DNA from: Massiliimicrobium timonense
GTDB taxonomy: Bacteria; Bacillota_I; Bacilli_A; Erysipelotrichales; Coprobacillaceae
Length of the DNA: 64,000 nt
Direction of reading: 5' to 3'
Assembly (NCBI RefSeq): GCF_002160865.1
Contig: NZ_NFLJ01000003.1
Span: forward strand, 47,198-111,197
This document shows positions 25,686-35,274 of the stretch, piece after piece (the first letter of the stretch is position 1; each line of letters starts with the position of its first letter). Under the pieces are notes generated by a model. It saw only the letters and a list, made by a program, of their open reading frames with translations, had not been told where the DNA came from and made no database searches. The position numbers were made by a program, and so were the translations under genes.

Positions 25686-26378
25686 ATGATAGAAATACAT
25701 CATTTAACGAAACGTTATGGTTCGTTCAAAGCAGTGGATGATATTGAACTGGTTGCTCAAAGTGGTAAGATTACAATCTTATTAGGTCCTAATGGAGCAG
25801 GAAAATCAACGACGATTAAAAGTATTGCAAATCTTTTGAAGTTTGAAGGAAATATTCAAATATGTGGATATGATAATGGTTCTATTGAAGCGAAACGTTG
25901 TTTTGGTTATGTACCAGAAACGCCTGTTTTATATGATTTGCTTACGGTAGATGAGCATATTGATTTTATAGGACATGCCTATCAAGTCGAAAATTATAAG
26001 GAAAAAGCACAAAAGTATCTGGAATTGTTTCACCTTACTGAAAAAAGAAAGAAAATGGCAAAAGAGTTAAGTAAAGGGATGACACAGAAGTTAAGTATGT
26101 TGTTAGCTTTTATGATTGAGCCAAAGGCTTTACTTGTGGATGAACCGATGGTTGGTTTAGACCCAGCAAGTATTGAAGAAACTTTAAAAATATTGAGGAA
26201 TATTGCTGATGAAGGTTGTGCAGTATTGATTAGTACACATATTATTGATATTGTCAGTGATATTTTTGATGAAGCCTATATTATGAAAGAAGGACATATT
26301 ATTCAAAGAATTCAAAAAAATGAGCTTCAAGAAGAAAGCTTAAAAGATTTTTTCTTTGAATTAACAGAAGGAAAATAG
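25686..26378 (+). CDS. ABC transporter ATP-binding protein
   Basis: The 230-residue protein has all ATPase motifs: Walker A LGPNGAGKST (about 36-45), the signature LSKGMTQKLS, Walker B ALLVDEPMVGLDP and the H-loop STHIID. It belongs to the ABC-2/drug-export class. ATG 25686 has GAGGAGGG. One base separates its stop from the permease start, so the two form an exporter. What is exported is not shown by the sequence. Confidence 0.9.
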   Translation: MIEIHHLTKRYGSFKAVDDIELVAQSGKITILLGPNGAGKSTTIKSIANLLKFEGNIQICGYDNGSIEAKRCFGYVPETPVLYDLLTVDEHIDFIGHAYQVENYKEKAQKYLELFHLTEKRKKMAKELSKGMTQKLSMLLAFMIEPKALLVDEPMVGLDPASIEETLKILRNIADEGCAVLISTHIIDIVSDIFDEAYIMKEGHIIQRIQKNELQEESLKDFFFELTEGK

Positions 26379-26379
26379 T

Positions 26380-27942
26380 ATGAAAGCATTATGTTTGTTA
26401 TGGTTTATGAAAACCAAAGCATCTTTGAGAAATCTTTTTAAAAAGCCTTCTAGTGCTATCTTTACAATTTTTGTTGTTCTTTTATATGGTTTTATTTTCT
26501 ATGCTTTCTTCTTTTTACCAAAAGATAATACATTGATGTTAGTGAATTTTGAATTACATTCATCTATTCTTATCTTTATAGGTTTTTTAGCTTTAATGTT
26601 ATTTTCTACAATGCTTTCTTCAAAAAAAGCTTTGTTTTCTGGAGAAGATGCCTATTTTTTATTTAGTGGACCTTTCCATAAAAAACAGATCATGACATTT
26701 TTATCTTTTCAAACCTTTTTACAATCCATATTACTCGCTTTCTTTGCTTTGATTTTCTTTATAGGCATGAATATGCAAATCAAAGTTGATTTAGGATTTA
26801 TTCTGTTAGCTTTATTAGGTAGTGTTATAACAATCATGACTTTTCTTGTGTTTATTGATTATAGTTATGTTTTATCTATTGGAGATCAAAAATATAAAAA
26901 GATGAATTATGTGATTGCAGGAATCTTTGTTTTGATTCTAGCAGTGATATTAATATTAACCTATTTACAGACTGGGCGTATACAAACGATTATGATAGAT
27001 TTTATTGAATCACCACTCTTTTATTATGTACCAGTATTTGGATGGTTAAAGTTAACTTTGATTTCTTATGTAGAATCAAAGATGATTTTAACGGTTTTAG
27101 GGTTATTATTGTTGATGATTTGTTTGATTGTGATTTATTTGTTGTTTATTAGTTATAAGGGTGATTTTTATGAACAGGCATTAGAAGATTCATTAGAATT
27201 ATCAAAACGTTTAAAGGAATTTAAAGCGGGAAATCAGGATGCTTTAAGAAATGTGAAAGTTAAAAAGATCAATGTTAAAAGATTCTATGATGGTGCTTTT
27301 GCTGTATTATCTAAAAATCTTCTTATTATGAAGAAAAAAGGGAGTCTTGTTTCATGGAATGATTTGCTTTCTATTGGGATTTATCTGATTATCACTATTT
27401 TTAGTAATATGGGATTTGGATTCTTTATTTATATGATGGTTATCTGGTTATTTATGATGATGCAGACAAGTGATTTAACAGCTGAATTAAAAAATTATCA
27501 GATTTATCTTATACCAGATCAACCTTATAAAAAATTAATTGCTGTGATGATTCCTACATTTATGAAAGTATCAGTTATAGGTGTTTTATCTTTCATTATT
27601 GTTGGGGTTTATTACCATGAATCCATTCTTAATATTTTGATGTATTTACTCAACATGTTTGGTTACATCTTTGTATTTATGAGTGCCAGTGTATTGACGA
27701 TTCGTATATTAAAAAGTCGTTCAACACGTGTTTTTGAAAATATGATGCGTATGTTGATTATGTTAGTCAGTGCATTGCCAAGTGTTCTATTGACAGTGAT
27801 TCTTGTGATGACAAATAGTTTAACCCCAACGACTCTCACAATAATCTCAATAGCTTCTTTAGCTATGAATTTTATATTATCCTTCATTATATTGTGGGCT
27901 TGTCAAGGTATGATGAATGGTAGAGAATTAAAGAGTGATTAA
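26380..27942 (+). CDS. ABC exporter membrane protein (putative ABC exporter family)
   Basis: This 520-residue membrane protein has about twelve hydrophobic segments and a cytoplasmic loop rich in lysine and glutamate around residues 265-305. The N-terminal half has the shape of putative ABC exporter proteins (SSAIFTIFVVLLYGFIFYAFF, FSTMLSSKKALFSGEDAYFLFSGPF). It is translated right after the ATPase and ends at a bidirectional terminator. Function beyond export unknown. Confidence 0.8.
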   Translation: MKALCLLWFMKTKASLRNLFKKPSSAIFTIFVVLLYGFIFYAFFFLPKDNTLMLVNFELHSSILIFIGFLALMLFSTMLSSKKALFSGEDAYFLFSGPFHKKQIMTFLSFQTFLQSILLAFFALIFFIGMNMQIKVDLGFILLALLGSVITIMTFLVFIDYSYVLSIGDQKYKKMNYVIAGIFVLILAVILILTYLQTGRIQTIMIDFIESPLFYYVPVFGWLKLTLISYVESKMILTVLGLLLLMICLIVIYLLFISYKGDFYEQALEDSLELSKRLKEFKAGNQDALRNVKVKKINVKRFYDGAFAVLSKNLLIMKKKGSLVSWNDLLSIGIYLIITIFSNMGFGFFIYMMVIWLFMMMQTSDLTAELKNYQIYLIPDQPYKKLIAVMIPTFMKVSVIGVLSFIIVGVYYHESILNILMYLLNMFGYIFVFMSASVLTIRILKSRSTRVFENMMRMLIMLVSALPSVLLTVILVMTNSLTPTTLTIISIASLAMNFILSFIILWACQGMMNGRELKSD

Positions 27943-27972
27943 AAGGATGAGATTTAGTTCTCATCCTTTAGT
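27942..27972. terminator. Bidirectional terminator between the ABC permease and ArsR-type genes
   Basis: AAAGGATGAGA / TCTCATCCTTT with a TTTAGT loop, shared by two converging transcripts. Confidence 0.8.
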
Positions 27973-28973
27973 AGTTTATGATGTAGATATTGTATCATGT
28001 GTTCAATTTCCTCTTTGTTTAAGGAATAGTAAATACGATTATTTTCTTTTCTAATATGAATAAGATCACCACTGATAAGAGCATCCATATGATAAGATAT
28101 CGTAGGTGTTTTTAAATGCATAGCTTTAGCAAGTTCATTACCATACATGGACTTTTTCTTTAACAGAGTTAAAATTTCAAACTTAGATTTATCACTTAAA
28201 ACTTTTAAGAAATATTCTAATTTCTGTTGTTCATTACGTGATTCATGATAGGAAGTTAATGATTGACTCTCTAAACCAGCTCCCATAAGTAAAACATAAT
28301 GATCTTCTTCTATCAATAATACCAATGAATGATAATTTGTAAAAGAAGGATAAATATAAAGAGGTGTTTCATCGATATTTAAACCAATATGTTTAAAAAA
28401 TAAACGTAAATCATTTTCTTTGATATTTTGAGTGCTATGGAAAAGATTATGATCTAAATTTAAAGATTGATAAATATCTTCAAATTGTCTAAAAATATCA
28501 AATAAACCATGAATCATAGCAGCAGGATGATAGAGCGTTTCAATAATATCTAATTTTGCTTCGTTATCAATATTTAATTGTCTGATACTTGCTATAACAT
28601 CATTTTGAAAATCAATGAATTTTAAAGTATCTTCCCTTAATTCATCAATATGAAAATCTCTAAACTTTTGAATTAAGGTTTCTTCCATATGCTCCTTAGA
28701 AAACTCATTGACATGGTAGAAAGCATTTAAGATAAAATCAGCTAAACATAATATTTCATTGTTATCTAATTGATAAGATAAAAAATATTTTTGAAGATTT
28801 TTTATCTTTTTTGCTTTTCTTATCAATATGTCATGACTTTTTTTGAAAGTAGAAAAGTTTTCATTTTTTTGTGAGATATTTAAAGATAATGTTTTAGGAC
28901 CATTCACACATTCAAATCCTAAATCTCGCCATTCTTTATACCATAAAGGTTCATTATATATCGTCATTTTCAT
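27954..28973 (-). CDS. ArsR-family winged-helix regulator with a large N-terminal domain (DUF5937-type)
   Basis: This protein of about 339 residues (ATG 28973, or TTG 28982) has an uncharacterised helical N-terminal part. A classic ArsR winged helix lies near the end: YFLKVLSDKSKFEILTLLKKKS, then the recognition helix region ELAKAMHLKTPTISYHMDAL. No CxC metal-binding motif is seen in it. It overlaps the end of the MFS gene, so both are one operon read to the left. GAGGTGA (28989-28983) suits ATG 28973. The paired TTAGAT-N4-ATCTAA palindromes at the operon promoter are the likely operators. Confidence 0.8.
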   Translation of the reverse strand: MKMTIYNEPLWYKEWRDLGFECVNGPKTLSLNISQKNENFSTFKKSHDILIRKAKKIKNLQKYFLSYQLDNNEILCLADFILNAFYHVNEFSKEHMEETLIQKFRDFHIDELREDTLKFIDFQNDVIASIRQLNIDNEAKLDIIETLYHPAAMIHGLFDIFRQFEDIYQSLNLDHNLFHSTQNIKENDLRLFFKHIGLNIDETPLYIYPSFTNYHSLVLLIEEDHYVLLMGAGLESQSLTSYHESRNEQQKLEYFLKVLSDKSKFEILTLLKKKSMYGNELAKAMHLKTPTISYHMDALISGDLIHIRKENNRIYYSLNKEEIEHMIQYLHHKLLKDEN

Positions 28974-30195
28974 CTTGATCAATCACCTCATCTATAGATT
29001 TATATAATAATATTCCTCCTACTATCATAACAAATATTCCAGTAAAAATAAAAATATTTTGAATAGAAAATAAAGAACTTAAAAAACTCATGAAAAATGA
29101 TACAAGTGGAATCATTGAAACACCTAAAGAATTTGTAATTGCACTGAATCTAGCAAGGTAAGATGAATGGACCTTTTTTAAAATCATTAATTGAGAATAC
29201 ATATTTGCAAACACAACAACTGTTCCAAACATAATTGCCAGTATAAAAAGGCCGAAAGATTTGACAAGTTGTAATGAAAAATAAGAGAATACAATCGCAA
29301 AAATATAGAAAACACTGGCACCACCAAATAAAGTTTGAATCATTCTTTTGGCATTCATATAAGAAACAATATAAGGATAAATAACAGAACCAATAACACT
29401 ACCTACACTAAAACCAATAGATAAATAAGAAACCATCTGAGGACCTCCATGATAAACTTCAACACTTAATGCACTAGAAAAAGCATTGATAGGGACTAAA
29501 AAAGCATTAATACAACAAGCTAAAATACAAAGTTGAATCAAAGAGGGTTTGGTTTTGGTATATTTGAATCCTTCTTTTAATAGTAATAATGTTGATTGTT
29601 TATGGGAAGTGTTTCTTTGAGTGAAATGTAACCAACTGATTAATAAACTACTGATCACAAAAGCACTGGCATCAATGATGAAAGTGAAAACAATACCATT
29701 TGTACTTAATAGAAAACCAGCTAAACCCATTCCGATAATTTCAGCACCTTTAGATAAAGATGTATGCAAAGATTGAGCGATATCATATTTATCTTTACTG
29801 ACAAGCGATGCGACTAAAGGTGTTGAAGCAGGAACACGTAATGTTTCTAAAGTTGAAATCATGAATGTTATGAACATGATGATATAAACATTGAGTTGAT
29901 TAGTCATATATAAAGTTATCATCAGGATGACAAGTGATGCACGAATAATATCACTTAACGCCATGATTCTTTTTTTATTTCTTTTTTCAATAAAAGCACC
30001 CATGATTGGTGTGAGAATAATTGTAGGTAAATAGTTTATACCAAAGTTCACAGCACTATACATAGCATTACCACTCAGTGCATAAACAAGCCATGTTAGA
30101 GCGAGGGCATCAATAGAATCACCAAAACGATTAAATGCTGATGCAATAGCTAATTTGAAAAATTCTTTTTCATTTTTTAATTGTGTATATTTCAT
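28954..30195 (-). CDS. MFS efflux transporter
   Basis: The 413-residue, 12-segment protein is of the drug:H+ antiporter-type MFS group (NRFGDSIDALALTWLVYALSG, GAFIEKRNKKRIMALSDIIRA between segments 2 and 3). It has AAGGAGG before ATG 30195. Being in one operon with an ArsR-type regulator suggests induction by the exported compound. Macrolide- or peptide-type exporters of this shape are known, but the substrate cannot be read here. Confidence 0.85.
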   Translation of the reverse strand: MKYTQLKNEKEFFKLAIASAFNRFGDSIDALALTWLVYALSGNAMYSAVNFGINYLPTIILTPIMGAFIEKRNKKRIMALSDIIRASLVILMITLYMTNQLNVYIIMFITFMISTLETLRVPASTPLVASLVSKDKYDIAQSLHTSLSKGAEIIGMGLAGFLLSTNGIVFTFIIDASAFVISSLLISWLHFTQRNTSHKQSTLLLLKEGFKYTKTKPSLIQLCILACCINAFLVPINAFSSALSVEVYHGGPQMVSYLSIGFSVGSVIGSVIYPYIVSYMNAKRMIQTLFGGASVFYIFAIVFSYFSLQLVKSFGLFILAIMFGTVVVFANMYSQLMILKKVHSSYLARFSAITNSLGVSMIPLVSFFMSFLSSLFSIQNIFIFTGIFVMIVGGILLYKSIDEVIDQDENDDI

Positions 30196-30209
30196 GATAT
30201 GACCTCCTT

Positions 30210-30301
30210 GTTAGATTTACATCTAACTATATATTCAATATATATAGAATTATAATGTTAATTAGATAAATGTCAATATTGACATTAGATAAATATCTAA
30301 T
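30210..30301 (-). promoter_or_regulatory. Promoter of the MFS-ArsR operon with two palindromic operators
   Basis: On the minus strand TTGACA (30276-30271), 16 bases, TATAAT (30254-30249) is an almost ideal promoter. Operator 1 is GTTAGAT-TTAC-ATCTAAC (30210-30227), between the start point and the gene. Operator 2 is ATTAGAT-AAAT-ATCTAAT (30284-30301), just above the -35. A single half site TTAGAT lies at 30262-30267, and TGTCAATATTGACA covers the -35. Two sites of one pattern flanking the promoter suggest tight repression by the ArsR-type protein. Confidence 0.75.
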
Positions 30302-30362
30302 ATATTGATGGTTGATTTTTATATAAAGATAGTATTTAATAAAGGTAAAGGGGAGTGAGAAG

Positions 30363-30881
30363 ATGTCAAAAGAGGAAACAACACTATTTGTATTTTTAAT
30401 TGTTGGAGGTCTTGGTGCTGTTTTTACAGTTATTGGATTTTTGATTATATTTCTACAAAAAAGAAAAATACATCTTTGCCAAGACATGACTGAAGGAAAA
30501 GTTGTTGATTATGGTTATAGAGGAAATGGTGTGATTGTGCCAGTTGTTGAATATCGTGTTTTTGGAGAAACTTATCGAAGAAAAAGAAGCTTTCGTGGTT
30601 ATGTGATGAAAAGTTGGAAATCACAAGAAGAACCTTTTGTAAAAGTAACAAAAAATGACTATTTGTCTATAGCTGGTGGGAGAATGGGTAAACGTGATGC
30701 TATGCAAATGTGGCCTTTGGAATCACGTATGCCTGTTTATTATAATCCGTCAAAACCACAGATGTCATTTGTAGAAAAGATACCAGAGAAACTATCTATA
30801 GTTGGACTTGTTTTTTTGTTGATAGGTGTTTTTTTGATCATATTTTCAGTAATTTTATTTTATATGATAGATAGTTTATAG
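30363..30881 (+). CDS. DUF3592-type membrane protein
   Basis: This 172-residue protein has a membrane segment at each end (about residues 8-30 and 142-168). Between them is a soluble part with the DUF3592 pattern: EGKVVDYGYRGNGVIVPVVEY, then PVYYNPSKPQMSFVEK. The function of this family is unknown. It is a single gene with its own terminator. GGGGAG precedes ATG 30363. Confidence 0.75.
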   Translation: MSKEETTLFVFLIVGGLGAVFTVIGFLIIFLQKRKIHLCQDMTEGKVVDYGYRGNGVIVPVVEYRVFGETYRRKRSFRGYVMKSWKSQEEPFVKVTKNDYLSIAGGRMGKRDAMQMWPLESRMPVYYNPSKPQMSFVEKIPEKLSIVGLVFLLIGVFLIIFSVILFYMIDSL

Positions 30882-30915
30882 AATGACTTAGGGATGAAAA
30901 GTCATTCTTTTTTTT
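30881..30915 (+). terminator. Terminator after the DUF3592 gene
   Basis: GAATGACTT / AAGTCATTC with a 9-base loop and eight T. Confidence 0.85.
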
Positions 30916-30921
30916 GAAAAT

Positions 30922-31023
30922 ACTTTCAAAATATAATTATTTTAGATATGTTTCAAAAAAATTTTGAAAGTAAAATCTAAAGGATTTGAAAGTGTTGTCA
31001 AAATAAGTTTTAAAAAGTATAGT
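30922..31023 (+). promoter_or_regulatory. Promoter and inverted-repeat operators of the nanE operon
   Basis: TTGTCA (30995-31000), 17 bases, TATAGT (31018-31023). Upstream are ACTTTCAAAA (30922-30931), the palindrome TTTCAAAA-AAA-TTTTGAAA (30951-30969) and ATTTGAAAGT (30984-30993), all versions of one element, ACTTTCAAAA. They are likely binding sites for the RpiR-type regulator encoded at the end of this gene group. Confidence 0.65.
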
Positions 31024-31046
31024 GTGGTTAAGCAAGGAGGGAGAAG

Positions 31047-31745
31047 ATGGAGGAATTTAAAAATCAATTAATTGTTTCATGTCAGGCATTGGAAGATGAA
31101 CCACTTCATTCATCTTATATAATGTCAAAGATGGCATTGGCTGCTTATCAAGGAGGTGCTAAAGGAATAAGAGCCAATAGTGTTGAAGATATTCAAGCTA
31201 TCCGCCAAGAAGTATCTCTACCAATTATTGGTATTATTAAAAAAGATTATGATGATAGTGATATATATATCACACCAACGATTCAGGAAGTTGATGAGTT
31301 GGTTAGAGCAGGAGTTGATATTATTGCTTTAGATGCAACAAATCGCCTAAGACCTTATCATATAACACTAGAAGCATTTTTTAAGCAGATTAAAGAAAAA
31401 TATCCACAGCAAAAATGGATGGCAGATTGCTCGACGATAGAAGAAGCAATATATGCAGATGGACTGGGATTTGATTTTATTGGAACAACACTTGTTGGAT
31501 ATACACCAGAGAGTCAGCATTTAAAGATTGAACATAATGATTTTGAAATCATACGTAGCATACTTGCAAGAGTCAAACATCCTGTGATTGCAGAAGGAAA
31601 TATTGATACACCACAAAAAGCAAGGCGAGTATTGGAACTAGGATGTTATAGTGTTGTGGTTGGTTCGATTATCACAAGACCACAGATCATTACACAAAGA
31701 TTCGTCAAAGAAATGAGAAAGGAAAGTGAGAAAAATGATGGATAA
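31047..31745 (+). CDS. nanE: N-acetylmannosamine-6-phosphate 2-epimerase
   Basis: The 232-residue TIM barrel has the family blocks [37 protein letters not shown] (catalytic lysine region), DCSTIEEA and [11 protein letters not shown]. NanE converts ManNAc-6-P to GlcNAc-6-P in amino-sugar use. AAGGAGGG precedes ATG 31047. No NanA or NanK is near. Here it begins an operon with a cellobiose-type EIIC, so the transported sugar may yield ManNAc-6-P or a related sugar phosphate directly. Confidence 0.88.
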   Translation: MEEFKNQLIVSCQALEDEPLHSSYIMSKMALAAYQGGAKGIRANSVEDIQAIRQEVSLPIIGIIKKDYDDSDIYITPTIQEVDELVRAGVDIIALDATNRLRPYHITLEAFFKQIKEKYPQQKWMADCSTIEEAIYADGLGFDFIGTTLVGYTPESQHLKIEHNDFEIIRSILARVKHPVIAEGNIDTPQKARRVLELGCYSVVVGSIITRPQIITQRFVKEMRKESEKNDG

Positions 31746-33009
31746 AATTTCAAATTTTTTATTACCAATAGCTGAAAAATTATCAAAAAATAGATATTTA
31801 TCAGCGATTAGAGATGGTTATATTGCGATTATGCCTCTTGTTATTACGGCATCATTGTTTACATTGATTAATAGCGTTTTAATAGGTGAAGGAAATTATT
31901 TGGATCAATGGTTTGGTACACCATTTAGTGATTTTGCACAACTTGGTAGTGTCATTAGTTCGGCATCTATGTCAATCATGACAGTATTGCTTGTTTTTAC
32001 AACGGCTAAAGCACTTGCCAGTCAATATAAAATGGATACTTCTATTGCTGGGGCAACAGCTTTGGTATGTTTTCTATGCTTAACACCTTTCGTTGCAGAT
32101 GCAACGCTTGGTGAATATGTCACAACATATTATTTAGGTGCAGCAGCAATGTTTACTGGATTTATTTCAGCATTAGTATCTGTAGAGCTTTTTAGATTTT
32201 TAATGGGATTTAAGGCATTAATTATTAAAATGCCTGATAGTGTTCCTACAGGAATTGCACGTTCATTAAATTCTATTGTTCCTGTTGCTTTAACTGTTAT
32301 TATTTTTGGTATTGCTCGAATCATCACAGATGCCTTAGGAGCACCATTAAACGATTTAATTTTTAATTGGATACAAACACCATTTACGAATATTGTTTCA
32401 TCACCAATAGGTTTAGTCGTTATTTATGCATTATATATGTTAATTTGGGGATTTGGTATTCATTCAGCATATATTTTCAATCCAATTTTGGAACCAATTT
32501 ATTTGGCAAGTTTAACAGCAAACGTTCAAGCAATTTCTTCAGGTGTAGAACCTGCAGCTATTATCACAAAACCATTCCTTGATAGTGTAGCTTTCATGGG
32601 TGGTGCTGGAAATATGTTGGCTTTAGTGTTGGCTATCTTTATTGTTTCAAGACGTGAAGACTATCGTACGATAGCTAAATTAGGTTTTGTACCTGCATTA
32701 TTTAATATCTCTGAACCATTAATGTTTGGATTACCTGTTGTTATGAATCCTATCTTGATTATTCCTATGATTGTTTCTACTTTAGTTGGTTTAGGCATTG
32801 GTTCTCTAGCAACATCTATTGGGGTTATGGCTTATACTTATGTTCAGACGCCTTGGACAACACCACCTGTTTTAGGGGCTTTCTTGGCAACTGGAGGAGA
32901 TGTTCTTTCTGGTATTGTTGCGTTAGTTATTCTTGTTTTATCAGTCATTATTTACATCCCATTTGTTAAGGTTATGAATAATACAAAGGAAGAAACAAGT
33001 GAAGAATAA
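31735..33009 (+). CDS. PTS EIIC, lactose/cellobiose family
   Basis: This membrane protein has about 424 residues, with ten or so membrane segments and the family stretch [21 protein letters not shown] (active-site region of EIIC-cel). ATG 31735 fits AAAGGA (31718-31723) better than the in-frame GTG at 31726. It overlaps nanE and the following HAD gene. The EIIA and EIIB that it needs are not in the operon; the orphan EIIB at 25156 is of the same family. Confidence 0.88.
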   Translation: MMDKISNFLLPIAEKLSKNRYLSAIRDGYIAIMPLVITASLFTLINSVLIGEGNYLDQWFGTPFSDFAQLGSVISSASMSIMTVLLVFTTAKALASQYKMDTSIAGATALVCFLCLTPFVADATLGEYVTTYYLGAAAMFTGFISALVSVELFRFLMGFKALIIKMPDSVPTGIARSLNSIVPVALTVIIFGIARIITDALGAPLNDLIFNWIQTPFTNIVSSPIGLVVIYALYMLIWGFGIHSAYIFNPILEPIYLASLTANVQAISSGVEPAAIITKPFLDSVAFMGGAGNMLALVLAIFIVSRREDYRTIAKLGFVPALFNISEPLMFGLPVVMNPILIIPMIVSTLVGLGIGSLATSIGVMAYTYVQTPWTTPPVLGAFLATGGDVLSGIVALVILVLSVIIYIPFVKVMNNTKEETSEE

Positions 33010-33763
33010 AGTTATTGTATTTGACTTAGACGGAACATTATTAGATTCTCAAAATCAAATTATTGGAGGAGATCAGACATTAAAATATCTGAATCTCCTT
33101 CAAAATATGGGATGTACATTAGCTATTTGTACAGGTCGTTTAGACCATGATATATTAAAAATACAACAAAAATACCAATTATCAATTAAACATCGAATTT
33201 CTCAAAATGGTGCAGTTGTCATTAAAGAAAATTATCTTTGTAGTGAATTACTCAATAAATCAGATGCTTTCAAAATTTATGATCAAATTAAAAATTATCC
33301 TGTTCGTATTGAAATCAATACGGTTTCTAATCGTTATTGGACAAGTGAACGTGATCCAGAGTTTCCTAAAGAGCTTTATGATTCTCATATGATTAAGCAA
33401 GATTTTGAAGAAATTATATTATGTCAACCAGTTGTTTTGTTTTTAATTGTCGGACAAACATCTATTTTAGAAGATATTGCGAAAACGGTTAATAAACAAT
33501 ATAAGCAGACACAAGCTATTTTGACATCGGCGACTTCTTTAGAAATATTGAGTTGTCAGGCATCTAAAGGTTTGGCTTTAAAAAATAATTTTCAAAATGA
33601 TTATATCTATGCGATTGGAGATTCTCCAAGTGATTTTGCTATGATTGAATATAGTGATTGTTTTTATAATGTAGGTCAGTTTGAAAATCCTAGACAGGCT
33701 ATTGTAAAATACAGTATTTTAGAAGCGTTGATTGATATTTATGAGAAAGAGAGGAACATATGA
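32999..33763 (+). CDS. Cof-type HAD phosphatase
   Basis: The 254-residue protein starts with VIVFDLDGTLLDSQ (motif I), has a Cof-type cap and a late IYAIGDSPSDFAMIEYSDC (motif IV). It begins at GTG 32999, 11 bases inside the EIIC gene, so it is translationally coupled and probably removes phosphate from a sugar phosphate made in this pathway. Substrate unknown. Confidence 0.85.
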   Translation: MKNKVIVFDLDGTLLDSQNQIIGGDQTLKYLNLLQNMGCTLAICTGRLDHDILKIQQKYQLSIKHRISQNGAVVIKENYLCSELLNKSDAFKIYDQIKNYPVRIEINTVSNRYWTSERDPEFPKELYDSHMIKQDFEEIILCQPVVLFLIVGQTSILEDIAKTVNKQYKQTQAILTSATSLEILSCQASKGLALKNNFQNDYIYAIGDSPSDFAMIEYSDCFYNVGQFENPRQAIVKYSILEALIDIYEKERNI

Positions 33764-35274
33764 AAACATTACTTATCCCATTGGATGAAAGACCATGTAA
33801 TTATCAATATCCACAAATGATTGCTCAAACAAATCATCAGATTGAACTGATAGTTCCACCCCAATCATTGTTAGGAAATAAAAAAGAATCTGCTCCTTTA
33901 GAAAAACTTGATCGTTTTATATATGAACATATTCATCAAGTTGATAATATGGTTTTATCTATAGATATGCTTGTATATGGTGGATTGATTCCTTCTCGTT
34001 TACACAATAAAAAAAAGGAAGAACTTATATCACGATTAAATATTATTAAACGTCTTAAAGAAATGAATCCAAAGCTAAAAATATATGCTTTTAACTGTAT
34101 TATGAGATGTCCATCATATAATTCTGCTCAAGAAGAACCAGATTATTATGAAGAGTATGGATATCAATTATTTAGAAGAAAATATTTATTGGATTATCAA
34201 CAAAGACATGGATTGACAATGGAAGAAGAAAAAGAATTGGAAAGTATATGTATTCCTCAAGATATTATAGATGATTATGAAAAAAGAAGAAATCTTAATA
34301 CATTTGTCAATATTCAAATTCTGTCTTATCTAGAAAATAAAGATATTGATTTTCTTGTTATTCCACAAGATGATTCTTCTCCTTATGGATATACAGCGAT
34401 ATCACAACAAGAAGTCATTCAAGTTTTAAAAGAAAAACATTTAGATCGACAAGTCATGATTTATCCTGGTGCTGATGAAGTTGCATTATCCTTATTAACA
34501 AGGGCTTATCATGATTTCTATCAATTAAAACCAAAAGTGTATCCATATTATGCTTCAATATTAGGTCCAACAATTATCCCTAATTATGAAGATCGCCCTA
34601 TGTATGAAAGCTTGAAGTCACATATCAGAGTTTGTGGGGCGAGAATCGTTGCTACTCCACAGGAAGCAGATTTCATACTGGCTATCAATGCACCTGGAAA
34701 AATTATGCAGGAATCTTTTGTCGATGAAAAAGAGAAAGATATCACATATACAAGCTATCGCCAATTGCTTGACTTTGCATATACGATTCAAGAATATATT
34801 GAACAGGGCTATCATGTAGCTTTATGTGACAGTGCATTTAGTAATGGCGGAGATATTCAATTAATTGAATATTTAGACGAATTGAATGTACTTGATAAAC
34901 TGATCAGTTATGCAGGGTGGAATACAAATTGTAATACATTAGGTACAACTTTAGCTCAGGCATGTTTAGGTGAAACAAATATGATAAAAAATATTTGTTT
35001 TAGAATTATTGAAGATGTCTTTTATCAGGCATGTGTACGTAAAGAGGTTGTCAATTATAATTTACCATGTTTAGGATTATCTTATTATGATTTTAAAAAT
35101 CAACAGGACCAAGTAGAACAGATTATTAAAGATAAACTTCAAGAATATTATAAATCACTCAAAATAAGTCAAAAATATCCTGTTATTATTCATAGAATAA
35201 ATCTTCCATGGAAAAGAATGTTTGAAATAGGAATGGAAATAGAGGTATGTTATGAGAGAAACAATGAAGTATAA
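33760..35274 (+). CDS. DUF4127 family protein
   Basis: The 504-residue protein has the DUF4127 N-terminal pattern PLDERPCNYQYPQMIA and several conserved acidic or histidine stretches (IPQDDSSPYGYTAISQQEV, YPGADEVALSLLTRA). No enzyme activity is established for the family. It has no signal peptide or membrane segments. The start overlaps the HAD stop (ATGA) and its end overlaps the GDSL gene. In this operon a role in breaking down the imported amino sugar is likely but unproved. Confidence 0.8.
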   Translation: MKTLLIPLDERPCNYQYPQMIAQTNHQIELIVPPQSLLGNKKESAPLEKLDRFIYEHIHQVDNMVLSIDMLVYGGLIPSRLHNKKKEELISRLNIIKRLKEMNPKLKIYAFNCIMRCPSYNSAQEEPDYYEEYGYQLFRRKYLLDYQQRHGLTMEEEKELESICIPQDIIDDYEKRRNLNTFVNIQILSYLENKDIDFLVIPQDDSSPYGYTAISQQEVIQVLKEKHLDRQVMIYPGADEVALSLLTRAYHDFYQLKPKVYPYYASILGPTIIPNYEDRPMYESLKSHIRVCGARIVATPQEADFILAINAPGKIMQESFVDEKEKDITYTSYRQLLDFAYTIQEYIEQGYHVALCDSAFSNGGDIQLIEYLDELNVLDKLISYAGWNTNCNTLGTTLAQACLGETNMIKNICFRIIEDVFYQACVRKEVVNYNLPCLGLSYYDFKNQQDQVEQIIKDKLQEYYKSLKISQKYPVIIHRINLPWKRMFEIGMEIEVCYERNNEV

